Shown: piece by piece, positions 50,506 through 59,525 of the stretch
Layout of the letters: the number at the start of each line of letters is the position of its first letter
How positions within the stretch are numbered: the first letter of the stretch is position 1
Assembly: GCA_024236015.1 (NCBI GenBank)
Contig: JACKLK010000001.1
Location: forward strand, 62,001-126,000
Reading direction: 5' to 3'
DNA: 64,000 nt
Source: Rhodoferax sp.
Lineage (GTDB): Bacteria > Pseudomonadota > Gammaproteobacteria > Burkholderiales > Burkholderiaceae_C
Notes under the pieces: model-generated
What the model saw: the letters and a program-made list of their open reading frames with translations, nothing else
Told to the model about the DNA's origin: nothing
Database searches by the model: none
Made by a program: the position numbers and the translations under genes

Positions 50506-51593
50506 ACCGCGACACCGCCGCGCTGTCGCCGCCGGTGCTGCTGCAGGCCCGGGGCCTGGTCAAGCATTTCGCGGTGCGCAAGGGATTGTTCAACCGGGTG
50601 CGCGGACAGGTGCGCGCCGTCGACGGCGTCGACCTGAGCCTGGTCCAGGGCGAGACGCTGGGCGTGGTCGGCGAGTCGGGTTGTGGCAAGTCCACGCTGG
50701 GCCGGATGCTGCTGCGCCTGATCGAGCCGACGCGCGGCGAACTGCAACTGGACGGCAAGGACCTGATGGGCCTGGACGCCACCGCGCTGCGCGCGCAGCG
50801 GCGCGACATGCAGCTGATCTTCCAGGACCCGTATTCATCGCTGAACCCGCGCAAGACCGTCGGCCAGACGCTGCAGGAGCCGCTGCGCGTGCACGGCCTG
50901 CACCGCGGCGCCGAGGCGCGCCGCGTGGCCGAGCTGTTGCACACGGTCGGCCTGCCGGCCGAGGCGGCGCAGCGTTATCCGCACGAATTCTCCGGCGGCC
51001 AGCGCCAGCGCGTCGGCATCGCGCGTGCGCTGGCGGTCGAACCGCGGCTGATCGTCTGCGACGAGGCGGTGTCGGCGCTCGATGTGTCGGTGCAGGCGCA
51101 GGTGGTGAACCTGCTGCAGGACCTGCAGCGCAGCCTGGGCCTGTCCTACCTGTTCATCGCCCACGACCTGGCGGTGGTCAAGCACATCGCGCATCGGGTG
51201 GCGGTGATGTACCTGGGCCGCATCGTCGAGGTCGGCGAGAAGGCGCGCATCTTCGCCGCGCCGCGCCATCCGTATACCCAGGCGTTGATGCAGGCCATTC
51301 CCTTGCCCGATCCGGCGCTGCGCCGCGAACGGGTCGTGCTCGGCGGCGACGTGCCCAGCCCGCTCGATCCGCCCAGCGGCTGCCATCTGCATACCCGGTG
51401 TCCGCAGGCGCAGCCGCGCTGCGCCCAGGAGGCGCCCGCGTTGGTCGGTGACAGCCGGCATGCGGTGGCCTGCCATTTCCCGCTGCAGCCCGGCGTGCCG
51501 ATCGCGGCGGCGCAGGGCGTGCCGAACCCCGCGCGCGCGCGGCTGTTGCGGCTGCAGTCGGCCTTTTCCGTACCCCTGGCCCCGACGGCCTGA
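50502..51593 (+). CDS. Peptide ABC transporter ATP-binding protein (DppF-type)
   Basis: A 363-residue ATPase with an N-terminal ARGLVKHFAVRKGLFNR typical of the DppF/OppF branch, Walker A GESGCGKST, signature FSGGQRQRVGIARALAV, Walker B LIVCDEAVSALD and switch His in FIAHDLAVV. The C-terminal Cys cluster is GCHLHTRCPQAQPRCAQE. The GTG start at 50502 overlaps the stop of the coupler-repeat ORF. Together with the previous gene it forms the heterodimeric motor of a di/oligopeptide or glutathione importer. Confidence 0.9.
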   Translation: MNRDTAALSPPVLLQARGLVKHFAVRKGLFNRVRGQVRAVDGVDLSLVQGETLGVVGESGCGKSTLGRMLLRLIEPTRGELQLDGKDLMGLDATALRAQRRDMQLIFQDPYSSLNPRKTVGQTLQEPLRVHGLHRGAEARRVAELLHTVGLPAEAAQRYPHEFSGGQRQRVGIARALAVEPRLIVCDEAVSALDVSVQAQVVNLLQDLQRSLGLSYLFIAHDLAVVKHIAHRVAVMYLGRIVEVGEKARIFAAPRHPYTQALMQAIPLPDPALRRERVVLGGDVPSPLDPPSGCHLHTRCPQAQPRCAQEAPALVGDSRHAVACHFPLQPGVPIAAAQGVPNPARARLLRLQSAFSVPLAPTA

Positions 51594-51635
51594 TCGACCC
51601 CTGGCAATCATCCATTCATCGAAGGAGAAAGCACC

Positions 51636-53147
51636 ATGAAACCACGCTCGTTCACCCTGGTCGGCGCAGCGCTGCTGTCCGTCGTTCCGCTGTTGTCGCA
51701 GGCCCAGGTGCTGCGTGTCGGCCTGGCCGAGGACCCCGACATCCTCGACCCGACACTGGCGCGCACCTTCGTCGGGCGCATCGTGTTCTCGGCCATGTGC
51801 GACAAGCTGCTCGACGTCGACGAGAAGATGGCCATCGTGCCGCAGCTGGCCACCAGCTACCAGTGGTCGGCCGATAGCAAGTCGCTGACGCTCAAGCTGC
51901 GCAGCGGCGTCACCTTCCACGACGGCGAGAAGTTCGACGCCGAGGCGGTCAAGTTCAACATCGAGCGCCACAAGACCATGCAGGGCTCGAACCGCAGCGG
52001 CGAACTGCGGCCGGTGACCTCGGTCGACGTGGTCGACCCGATGACGGTACGCCTGAACCTGAGCGCGCCGTTCTCGCCGCTGCTCGCGGCCCTGGCCGAT
52101 CGCGCCGGCATGATGGTCTCGCCCAAGGCGGCTGCCGCCGGCGGCGCCAATTTCGGCACCGCGCCGGTGTGTTCGGGCGCCTTCAAGTTCGTCGAACGCG
52201 TCGCGCAGGACAAGATCGTGTTCGAGAAATACGCCAACTACTGGAACAAGGACAAGATCCACTTCAACCGCATCGTCTACACGCCGATTCCCGACGCCAC
52301 CGTGCGCCTGGCCAACCTGCGTTCGGACCAGCTCGACTTCATCGAGCGCGCCGCCTCCAGCGACATCGCCAAGATCGCCGCCGACCCCAAGCTCAAGGTC
52401 AGCAAGATCACCGAGATCGGCTACCAGGGCATCACGATCAACACCGGCAAGAGCGACAAGGCCCAGGCCAACCCGCTGGGCAAGGACGCCCGGGTGCGCG
52501 AGGCGTTCGAACTGTCGCTGGATCGCCAGGGCATCGTGCAGGTGGTGATGGACGGAGAGGCCGTGGCCGGCAACCAGTGGGTCGCGCCGAGCAGCAGCTT
52601 CTATGCCAAGAACGCGCCCATGCCGAAGCGGGACGTGGCGCGCGCCAAGGCCTTGCTCAAGGAAGCCGGCGTGACCAACCCCAGCTTCACGCTGATGACG
52701 GCCACGACCTCGGATGCGCAGAAGATCGCCCAGGTGGTGCAGGCCATGGCCAAGGAGGCCGGATTCGACGTGAAGATCCAGTCGACCGAATTCGCCAGTT
52801 CGCTCAAGCTGGCCGACCAGGGTGACTTCGAGGCCTACATCCTGGCCTGGAGCGGCCGCGCCGACCCCGATGGCAATGTCTACAGCTTCCTGGCCTGCAA
52901 GCAGCCGCTGAACTACGCCGGCTACTGCAAGCCCGAGATCGACACCTTGCTCAACGACGCGCGCTCCAAGCTGACCATGGCAGACCGGCTCAAGGCCTAC
53001 GAGCAGGTGGCCGCACAGGTGCAGAAAGACCGCCCCATCATCTACCTGTACCACCGCAACTGGCTGTGGGCCTACAACAGCAAGCTCAGCGGCGTGCGCG
53101 AGGTGCCCGACGGCCTGCTGCGCGTCGAAGGCCTGAAGCTGAACTGA
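51636..53147 (+). CDS. Peptide ABC transporter substrate-binding protein (DppA/GsiB-type)
   Basis: A 503-residue exported protein. The signal peptide (FTLVGAALLSVVPLLSQAQ) is followed by VLRVGLAEDPDILDPTLARTFVGRIVFSAMCDKLLDV and the SBP_bac_5 signature around LKLRSGVTFHDGEKFDAEAVKFNIER. The family binds dipeptides, oligopeptides, glutathione or nickel complexes. The gamma-glutamyltransferase in the same operon makes glutathione or gamma-glutamyl peptides the best guess. GAAGGAG lies 9 nt before the ATG. Confidence 0.9.
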   Translation: MKPRSFTLVGAALLSVVPLLSQAQVLRVGLAEDPDILDPTLARTFVGRIVFSAMCDKLLDVDEKMAIVPQLATSYQWSADSKSLTLKLRSGVTFHDGEKFDAEAVKFNIERHKTMQGSNRSGELRPVTSVDVVDPMTVRLNLSAPFSPLLAALADRAGMMVSPKAAAAGGANFGTAPVCSGAFKFVERVAQDKIVFEKYANYWNKDKIHFNRIVYTPIPDATVRLANLRSDQLDFIERAASSDIAKIAADPKLKVSKITEIGYQGITINTGKSDKAQANPLGKDARVREAFELSLDRQGIVQVVMDGEAVAGNQWVAPSSSFYAKNAPMPKRDVARAKALLKEAGVTNPSFTLMTATTSDAQKIAQVVQAMAKEAGFDVKIQSTEFASSLKLADQGDFEAYILAWSGRADPDGNVYSFLACKQPLNYAGYCKPEIDTLLNDARSKLTMADRLKAYEQVAAQVQKDRPIIYLYHRNWLWAYNSKLSGVREVPDGLLRVEGLKLN

Positions 53148-53181
53148 AGCCGTCCCCGCAACCGCCGCAGGTCCTCGCACG

Positions 53182-54123
53182 ATGTTCGTCTATTTCGTTC
53201 GCCGCCTGGCATCGCTGGTGCCCACGCTGGTGTTCGTCTCCATGCTCATCTTCGGCCTGCAGCAGTTGCTGCCGGGCGACCCGGCGCAGATGCTGGCCGG
53301 CGAGGACCAGCGGCCCGAGGTCATCGAGCACTACCGCCAGAAGCTGCACCTGGACAAGCCCATCGTGGTGCAGTATGGCTACTGGATCGGCGGCGTGCTG
53401 CAGGGCAATCTCGGCGAGTCGACACGTGCACAGCTGCCGGTGTGGGACCTGATCGTGCAGAAGCTGCCGGTGACGGTGGAGCTGGCGCTGCTGTCGATGC
53501 TGATCGCGTTGCTGATCAGCATTCCGGCCGGCGTCATCTCGGCGGTCAAGCGAGGCAGCGCCTGGGACCATGGCGCCACGGTGTTCGCGTTGTCCGGCCT
53601 GTCGATGCCGAATTTCTGGCTCGGCATCATGATGATCCTGCTGTTCTCGGTCGAGCTGGGCTGGCTGCCGGCTTCGGGTTATGTCAGCCCCTTCGAGGAT
53701 TTCGGTGCCAACCTGGCCGCGATGATCATGCCCGCCATCGTGCTGGGCACCGGCATCTCGGCCGTGCTGATGCGCCACACCCGCAGTTCCATGCTGCAGG
53801 TGCTGGCGGCCGACTATGTACGCACCGCCCGCGCCAAGGGCCTGAGCGAACGCGTCGTCGTCGTCAAGCATGCCTTGCGCAACGCGCTCACGCCGGTGAT
53901 CACGCTGGGTGCGCTGGAACTGGGCACGCTGCTGTCCGGCGCGGTGCTGACCGAGCAGGTGTTCACCATTCCCGGTTTCGGCAAGCTCATCATCGACGCG
54001 GTGTTCAATCGCGACTATGCGGTGGTGCAGGGCGTGGTGCTGGTCACGGCGACCGCCTACATCCTGCTCAACCTGATGGCCGACATGGCCTATTTCCTGT
54101 TCAACCCGCGGCTGAGGCATTAG
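53182..54123 (+). CDS. Peptide ABC transporter permease (DppB-type)
   Basis: A 313-residue permease with six helices. The N-terminus FVRRLASLVPTLVFVSMLIFGLQQLLPGDPAQ is the typical DppB start, and the EAA loop is YVRTARAKGLSERVVVVKHALRNAL. The TAG stop is directly followed by the ATG of an in-frame repeat ORF that runs to the next permease gene. Confidence 0.92.
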   Translation: MFVYFVRRLASLVPTLVFVSMLIFGLQQLLPGDPAQMLAGEDQRPEVIEHYRQKLHLDKPIVVQYGYWIGGVLQGNLGESTRAQLPVWDLIVQKLPVTVELALLSMLIALLISIPAGVISAVKRGSAWDHGATVFALSGLSMPNFWLGIMMILLFSVELGWLPASGYVSPFEDFGANLAAMIMPAIVLGTGISAVLMRHTRSSMLQVLAADYVRTARAKGLSERVVVVKHALRNALTPVITLGALELGTLLSGAVLTEQVFTIPGFGKLIIDAVFNRDYAVVQGVVLVTATAYILLNLMADMAYFLFNPRLRH

Positions 54124-54414
54124 ATGAAGGACGCCCCCCGTCTGTCCGGTCGCACTGCGTGTCGACCGTCCGAACCCCCCACTGGGGGGCGGGCCGGCCG
54201 CTTCGCAGCAGCCGTGCGCGGCGGCCTCTGGATGAAGGACGCCCCCCGTCTGTCCGGTCGCACTGCGTGTCGACCGTCCGAACCCCCCGCGGGGGGTGCT
54301 CCCTACGGCCTGGCCGAGCCAGATCCGTGGGGGCCTGGGCTGGCCGGCTCCGCGGCCTGCTGCGATTTCATGCCCCAGGGGTGGCGCACTGCGGCGCGGG
54401 AGACTGACACATGA
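54124..54414 (+). repeat. Tandem intergenic repeat forming an open frame between two permease genes
   Basis: Two identical 58-bp blocks (54123-54180 and 54231-54288; period 108 bp) encode MKDAPRLSGRTACRPSEPP twice. Each is followed by a C6/G6 hairpin (CCCCCC-ACT-GGGGGG and CCCCCC-GC-GGGGGG). The frame opens at the base after the DppB stop and ends in a TGA overlapping the DppC ATG (54411-54414). A 96-residue product is possible but looks like repeat sequence, not a protein family. A GGGAG lies before the DppC start. Confidence 0.7.
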
Positions 54415-55304
54415 ACACCATGACACACGCCGCCACCGCACCGCTGCCCGTCCCGCGGCGCGCGCAGGACGGGCCGTGGCGCCGCGCCTGGCGCAAGCTG
54501 GCGCGCAACCGCATCGCCATGGCCGGATTAGCCGTGGTGGTGTTTTTCGTCGTCCTGGCGGTGTTCGCGCCCTGGATCGCGCCACACGATCCGCTGGCGG
54601 CGGGCTGGAGCACGATCCGCAAGGCGCCGAGCGCGGCCCACTGGTTCGGCACCGACGACCTCGGGCGCGACGTGTTGTCGCGTGTCGTCTGGGGCACCCG
54701 TGCGTCCCTGATGGCCGGTGTGGTGTCGGTCGCGATCTCGCTGCTGCTCGGCGTCGTGATCGGCATGGTGGCCGGCTTTTTCGGCGGCTGGATCGATGCC
54801 TTGATTTCACGCGTCACCGATGCCTTCCTGGCCTGTCCGTTCCTGATCCTGGCGATCGCGCTGGCGGCTTTCCTGGGCCCGAGCCTGACCAACGCGATGA
54901 TCGCCATCGGTGTGTCGGCCGCGCCGATCTTCGTGCGCCTGACGCGGGCTCAGGTGCTCAACGTCAAGGTCGAGGACTACATCGAGGCCGCACGCGCTGT
55001 GGGGTGCTCGCCGCTGCGCATCGCCGTCTCGCACATGTTGCCCAACATCACCGCACCGGTGATCGTGCAGTCCACGCTGGCGATCGCCGCGGCGGTGATC
55101 GCCGAGGCCAGCCTGTCCTTTCTCGGGCTGGGCCAGCAACCGCCGGCGCCGAGCTGGGGCAGTATGCTCAACACCGCGAAGAACTTCATGGACAGCGCGC
55201 CGTGGATGGCGATCTGGCCCGGCCTGGCGATCTTCATCCTGGTGCTGGCCTTCAACCTGCTCGGCGACGGCTTGCGCGACGCGCTCGATCCGCGCCACCG
55301 CTGA
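54411..55304 (+). CDS. Peptide ABC transporter permease (DppC-type)
   Basis: A 297-residue permease. After an N-terminal hydrophilic tail come VVVFFVVLAVFAPWIAPHDPLA and HWFGTDDLGRDVLSRVVWGTR, the DppC hallmark, and the EAA loop VEDYIEAARAVGCSPLRIAVSHMLPN. It pairs with the DppB-type subunit. The gamma-glutamyltransferase gene follows after 39 bp. Confidence 0.92.
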   Translation: MNTMTHAATAPLPVPRRAQDGPWRRAWRKLARNRIAMAGLAVVVFFVVLAVFAPWIAPHDPLAAGWSTIRKAPSAAHWFGTDDLGRDVLSRVVWGTRASLMAGVVSVAISLLLGVVIGMVAGFFGGWIDALISRVTDAFLACPFLILAIALAAFLGPSLTNAMIAIGVSAAPIFVRLTRAQVLNVKVEDYIEAARAVGCSPLRIAVSHMLPNITAPVIVQSTLAIAAAVIAEASLSFLGLGQQPPAPSWGSMLNTAKNFMDSAPWMAIWPGLAIFILVLAFNLLGDGLRDALDPRHR

Positions 55305-55343
55305 CCCCGTATCCCTTTCCTGATCCAACCGGAACAACACCCC

Positions 55344-56951
55344 ATGCAATTCAACTGGCAGAACCCTTACCCGACGATCCGCAGCCCGCTGATGGCGCGC
55401 AATGTCGTGTCCACCTCTCATCCGCTGGCCTCGCAGGCCGGCTTGCGCATGTTGCTCAAGGGCGGCAATGCGATCGACGCGGCGATCGCGGCGGCGGCGG
55501 CCCTGACCATCGTCGAGCCGGTGTCGAACGGCCTGGGCAGCGACAACTTTGCCATCCTGTGGGACGGCAAGGAATTGCACGGCCTCAATTCCTCGGGCGT
55601 GGCGCCGGCCGCGTGGAACCCGGCCTATTTCGAGAGCCGCCACGGTGGCGCCATGTGCGAACGCGGCTGGGACTCGGTGACCACGCCTGGCGCGGTCGCC
55701 GGTTGGGTTGCGATGTCGAAACGTTTCGGCAAGTTGCCGTTCGCCGATCTGATGGAGCCGGCGATCGAACTGGCCGAACGCGGGCACGGCGTGGGCTGCA
55801 TCGTCGCCGACAAGTGGGCGCGCCAGATCCCCGCGCTGCACGACAAGCCCGGTTTCGCCGAAGCCTTCATGCCGCAGGGCCGTGCACCGTTGCCGGGCGA
55901 GCGTTTCGTGTTCGCGGCGGCCGGGCAGACCTTGCGCAAGATCGCAGCCACCACTGGCGATGCGTTCTACCGCGGCGAGGTCGCCGAACAGCTGGTGGCG
56001 CACGCCGCAGCCAACGGCGGCAGCATGACGATGGCCGACCTGGACGGATACCGGCCGGAATGGGTCACGCCGATCCGCAAGGATTTCGCCGGCTACACGG
56101 TGCACGAGATTCCGCCCAACGGCCAGGGCATTGCGGCGCTGATGGCGCTGGGCATGCTCGACAAGCTGGAGCTGGCGCGGTTTTCCGTCGACAGCGTCGA
56201 GTCGCAGCATCTGCAGATCGAGGCGATGAAGCTGGCGTTCGCCGACACCTACCGCTGGGTCGCCGACGCCGGTCACATGACCGAGGTCACGGCCGAGGAC
56301 CTGTTGTCCGACGCCTATCTGTCCGAGCGGGCACGCTTGATCGATCCGGCCAGGGCCCAGACCTTCTCGCATGGCACGCCGCCGCGCGGTGGCACGATCT
56401 ACCTGAGCGCGGCCGACGAGAGCGGCATGATGATCAGCCTGATCCAGTCCAACTACATGGGGTTCGGCAGTGGCATCGTGGTGCCGGGCACCGGTGTCAG
56501 CCTGCAGAACCGGGGCTTCGGCTTCACGATGCAGGAGGGCCATGCAAACCGGGTCGCCGGCGGCAAGCGGCCGTTCCACACCATCATTCCCGGCTTCCTG
56601 ACCCGGGACGGCCGGCCGCAGATGAGTTTCGGCGTGATGGGCGGCAACATGCAGCCGCAGGGCCATCTGCAGACGCTGGCACGCATGCTGGTCTACAAGC
56701 AGCAGCCGCAGGCGGCCTGCGACGCGCCGCGCTGGAAATTCAGTGCCGGGCAGAGCGTCGACTTCGAATCGACGATGGCCCCGTCGCTGATCAACGGACT
56801 CAAGGGCCTGGGACACCGGTTCGAAGAGGTGCCGGACAACTACATGGATTTCGGCAGCGGCCAGTTCATCTGGCGGCTGGGCGACGACATGCAGGACGGC
56901 TACGTGGCCGCCAGCGATTCGCGTCGCGACGGGCAGGCGGTGGGATTCTGA
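55344..56951 (+). CDS. Gamma-glutamyltransferase family protein, apparently cytoplasmic
   Basis: A 535-residue Ntn-hydrolase proenzyme. GLGSDNFAILWDGKELHGLNSSG and PPNGQGIAALMALGML are in the large-subunit part. The self-cleavage site and nucleophile are probably at RGGTIYLSAADESG (T351), followed by NYMGFGSGIVVPGTGVSLQNRG in the small subunit. No signal peptide is present, unlike periplasmic Ggt, so the substrate must be imported, and the peptide ABC transporter just upstream would do this. It likely hydrolyses glutathione or other gamma-glutamyl compounds. Confidence 0.9.
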   Translation: MQFNWQNPYPTIRSPLMARNVVSTSHPLASQAGLRMLLKGGNAIDAAIAAAAALTIVEPVSNGLGSDNFAILWDGKELHGLNSSGVAPAAWNPAYFESRHGGAMCERGWDSVTTPGAVAGWVAMSKRFGKLPFADLMEPAIELAERGHGVGCIVADKWARQIPALHDKPGFAEAFMPQGRAPLPGERFVFAAAGQTLRKIAATTGDAFYRGEVAEQLVAHAAANGGSMTMADLDGYRPEWVTPIRKDFAGYTVHEIPPNGQGIAALMALGMLDKLELARFSVDSVESQHLQIEAMKLAFADTYRWVADAGHMTEVTAEDLLSDAYLSERARLIDPARAQTFSHGTPPRGGTIYLSAADESGMMISLIQSNYMGFGSGIVVPGTGVSLQNRGFGFTMQEGHANRVAGGKRPFHTIIPGFLTRDGRPQMSFGVMGGNMQPQGHLQTLARMLVYKQQPQAACDAPRWKFSAGQSVDFESTMAPSLINGLKGLGHRFEEVPDNYMDFGSGQFIWRLGDDMQDGYVAASDSRRDGQAVGF

Positions 56952-57003
56952 ACGCCGCGCCGGCACGGGCGGGGCGCGGTGCTCCGCCGCACCGCGCGGG
57001 CGG

Positions 57004-57852
57004 TCAGTGCTCGCCGGTGCGGGTGTAGGTCTCGGGCCGGCGGTCGCGGTAGAACTGCCAGGCGGTGCGTACCTCGCGCAACACATCCATGTCCAGGTCG
57101 CGGATGACCACCTCGGTCTTGTCGGTGCTGGCGACGGCGCCGACGTAGTTGCCGCGCGGGTCGACGAAATAACTCGAGCCGTAGAAGGTCACGGCCTTGT
57201 CGCCGAACTCGCCGGCTTCGTTGCCGATGCGGTTGTTGGCGGCGATGAAATACTGGTTGGCCGCGGCAGCGGCCGGTTGCTCGAGTTCCCACAGCCGGTT
57301 CGACAGGCCCGGCTTGGTGGCCGAGGGGTTGAACACGATGGTCGCGCCGGCCAGGCCGAGCTCGCGCCAGCCTTCCGGGAAATGCCGGTCGTAGCAGATA
57401 TACACGCCGATGCGCCCGACGGCGGTGTCGAACACCGGGTAACCCAGCGTGCCGGGGCGGAAATAGAACTTCTCCCAGAACTGCGGCAGGTTGGGGATAT
57501 GGTGCTTGCGGTACTTGCCCAGCAGCCGGCCGTCGGCATCGATGACGGCGGCGGTGTTGTAGAGCAGGCCCGGCATCTCCTCCTCGTAGATCGGCAGCAC
57601 GATGACCAGTTTGAGCGCCTGTGCCAGTTTCTGGAACCGTTCCACCGTCGGTCCGGGGATGGACTCGGCGTAGGCGTAGTACTTGGTGTCCTCGATGATG
57701 CCGAAATACGGCCCGTAGAACAGCTCCTGGAAGCAGATGATGCCGGCACCTTGGTCAGCCGCGTCGCGCGCGAACTGTTCGTGCCTGGCGATCATCGATT
57801 CCTTGTCGCCGGTCCAGTCGGTCTGGGTGATGGCTGCGCGTACCACGCTCAT
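57004..57852 (-). CDS. Nitrilase-superfamily carbon-nitrogen hydrolase
   Basis: A 282-residue protein with the Glu-Lys-Cys triad: FQELFYGPYF (Glu), GKYRKHHIPN (Lys) and YICYDRHFPEGWRELGL (Cys). The sequence around these resembles beta-ureidopropionase and N-carbamoyl-putrescine amidase, which hydrolyse N-carbamoyl amines with release of CO2 and ammonia. It converges on the GGT gene. A promoter candidate is at 57930-57959. Confidence 0.88.
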   Translation of the reverse strand: MSVVRAAITQTDWTGDKESMIARHEQFARDAADQGAGIICFQELFYGPYFGIIEDTKYYAYAESIPGPTVERFQKLAQALKLVIVLPIYEEEMPGLLYNTAAVIDADGRLLGKYRKHHIPNLPQFWEKFYFRPGTLGYPVFDTAVGRIGVYICYDRHFPEGWRELGLAGATIVFNPSATKPGLSNRLWELEQPAAAAANQYFIAANNRIGNEAGEFGDKAVTFYGSSYFVDPRGNYVGAVASTDKTEVVIRDLDMDVLREVRTAWQFYRDRRPETYTRTGEH

Positions 57853-57929
57853 GGGGTCCTCCGTTCGGTGAATGGCCCGGCCGGTCGGCCGGCGCGGGAC
57901 CTGCGGCCCCGTCGGCAGCAGGGGATCCC

Positions 57930-57959
57930 ACGGTAGCCGTTTGTGCCCCCGCGTGTCAA
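57930..57959 (-). promoter_or_regulatory. Probable promoter of the nitrilase-family gene
   Basis: On the minus strand a perfect TTGACA (57954-57959) is followed after 18 bp by TACCGT (57930-57935). The weak -10 suggests a need for an activator or a low basal level. Confidence 0.4.
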
Positions 57960-57970
57960 ATCCCTAGAAT
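57941..57970 (+). promoter_or_regulatory. Probable original promoter of the small exported-protein gene
   Basis: TTGTGC and TAGAAT, 18 bp apart, point towards the gene at 59576. It lies 33 bp left of the IS, so the IS now separates the promoter from that gene. Confidence 0.4.
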
Positions 57971-58179
57971 GGTCGTCCAGCATCTTCTGGCGCCAGTTTC
58001 CCGGAGATGCTATGGATGCCTCCCTGCCCACGGGCAAGGAAATTGGAGCGCTGAGATGAACAGCCGCCTATCAGGAAGAGAAGTCCCGCGCATGCGGGGT
58101 GGATCCTCTGATGGATACGGCATCAAAGTGCCCAAGCGTGATAGACCACGGTCTTCACAAACACCATAGAGGATCCGTC

Positions 58180-59256
58180 ATGAATCGTAATACAGGAATG
58201 AACGTCGGACAAATCATCGGCACGATGAATGGCCTGCAGGTGATGGGTCTGGACATTGCCAAACATGTGTTCCAGTTGCACACGGTGGACATGGGAACGG
58301 GCGAGATTGTGAACATGCAGATCAAGCGGGCGCGGGTGCTGACGCATTTTGTAAACAAGCCAGCGTGTCTGATCGCCATCGAAGCGTGCGGGGGCGCACA
58401 CCACTGGGCGCGCGAGTTGCAGGCACTGGGGCACACCGTGCGTCTGCTGCACGCCAAGGCGGTGCGCCCGTTTGTGTCGGGCAACAAGACGGACGCGACC
58501 GACGCGCGGGCGATCTGGTTGGCGGTGCAGCAACCCGGCGTCAAGTTCGTGGGTATCAAGAGTACGACGCAGCAGGCCACGCTGACGCTGCACCGTCAGC
58601 GCGAGCTGCTGATGAAGATGCGCACCATGCAGGTCAATGCGCTGCGCGGCTTGCTGTACGAATTTGGAGCCACCTTTGCCAAAGGTCACAAGGCGCTGTT
58701 TGCCGAGGTCGAACAGGCATTTGTTGACCTCAGCGCGGAATTGCCGCAGATGGTGGTCGATAGCCTGCGTGAGCAGATCTCGCGCATCAAGGCGCTGAGC
58801 CAGGACATGGCCGGGATAGAGAAGCGCCTGGCGCTGCAACTCAAGGTCGACCAGGACATGTGCCGCGTGGCCCAAATACCCGGCGTGGGCCTGCTCACGG
58901 CCACGGCGGCCATTGCCACGATGGGACAGGCCAGCGCCTTCAGGTCTGGGCGTGAGTTCTGCGCCTGGCTGGGGCTGGTGCCCAGGCAAACGGGCACCGG
59001 TGGCAAGGTGCGCCTGGGGCCGATCTCCAAGCGTGGGGACACGTATTTGCGCACCTTGCTCATTCACGGGGCCAGGAGCGTGCTCAGTCGCTCCAAGGAG
59101 CCTGGGCCATGGCTTGAAGGAATCAAGAGCCGCCGGCCGGCCAATGTGGTGATCGTGGCGCAGGCGGCCAAGACGGCGCGCGCGATATGGGCGGTGACGG
59201 CCAAGCAGCAGGATTACCAACGCGGGCACCAAAGCCTCAGGCCACAAGCGGCCTGA
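58180..59256 (+). CDS. IS110-family transposase (IS copy 2)
   Basis: A 358-residue DEDD recombinase identical to that of copy 1, with D25 in MGLDIAKH, the Glu in IEACGGAHHW and Asp residues in NKTDATDARAIW. The Transposase_20 domain covers about residues 225-310. No frameshift or stop interrupts it, so the element could still be active. The 9-bp stem at 59236-59259 spans the stop codon and could end the transposase message. Confidence 0.92.
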   Translation: MNRNTGMNVGQIIGTMNGLQVMGLDIAKHVFQLHTVDMGTGEIVNMQIKRARVLTHFVNKPACLIAIEACGGAHHWARELQALGHTVRLLHAKAVRPFVSGNKTDATDARAIWLAVQQPGVKFVGIKSTTQQATLTLHRQRELLMKMRTMQVNALRGLLYEFGATFAKGHKALFAEVEQAFVDLSAELPQMVVDSLREQISRIKALSQDMAGIEKRLALQLKVDQDMCRVAQIPGVGLLTATAAIATMGQASAFRSGREFCAWLGLVPRQTGTGGKVRLGPISKRGDTYLRTLLIHGARSVLSRSKEPGPWLEGIKSRRPANVVIVAQAAKTARAIWAVTAKQQDYQRGHQSLRPQAA

Positions 59257-59384
59257 GGACGAAGTGCCAATCTATCAACCAACCAACCAACCGAAAGGAT
59301 ATGGTCAGTCTTTGTAGGGTAGTGAGGCAGTAAAAAGTGAAGTGATGTGAAATAGGTCAGACCGGGGCGAGCTAAACCTGCATG

Positions 59385-59525
59385 GGGTGTCGGACATCAA
59401 TAGTCCGTTACCGGAGATGAGGCGCTTGTCAGCGGATATGCATCGGGGCCAGCGGGCGAGTCTGGGAAACAAGACGGACTACGCAATCAAGGCCGGATAT
59501 AAGGACGCAGCCGACTTCTTCGCAT
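59385..59525 (+). ncRNA. Candidate seekRNA/bridge RNA of IS copy 2
   Basis: The noncoding 3' region of the IS. A small hairpin (CGGAC/GTCCG, 59391-59407) is followed by CCGGAGATG (59411-59419), the same nine bases as the left IS-target junction. These flank a CGCT/AGCG hairpin and can be closed by CCG..ATG pairing with CAT..CGG. Further on ATATAAG (59497-59503), as at the right junction, sits in a loop closed by GGC/GCC. The two-loop layout resembles target- and donor-binding loops. Ends are approximate. Confidence 0.45.

Noticed and set aside
54123..54300. CRISPR-like direct repeats
   Set aside because: Only two 58-bp units with hairpins, no further spacers and no cas genes; it is an intergenic repeat.
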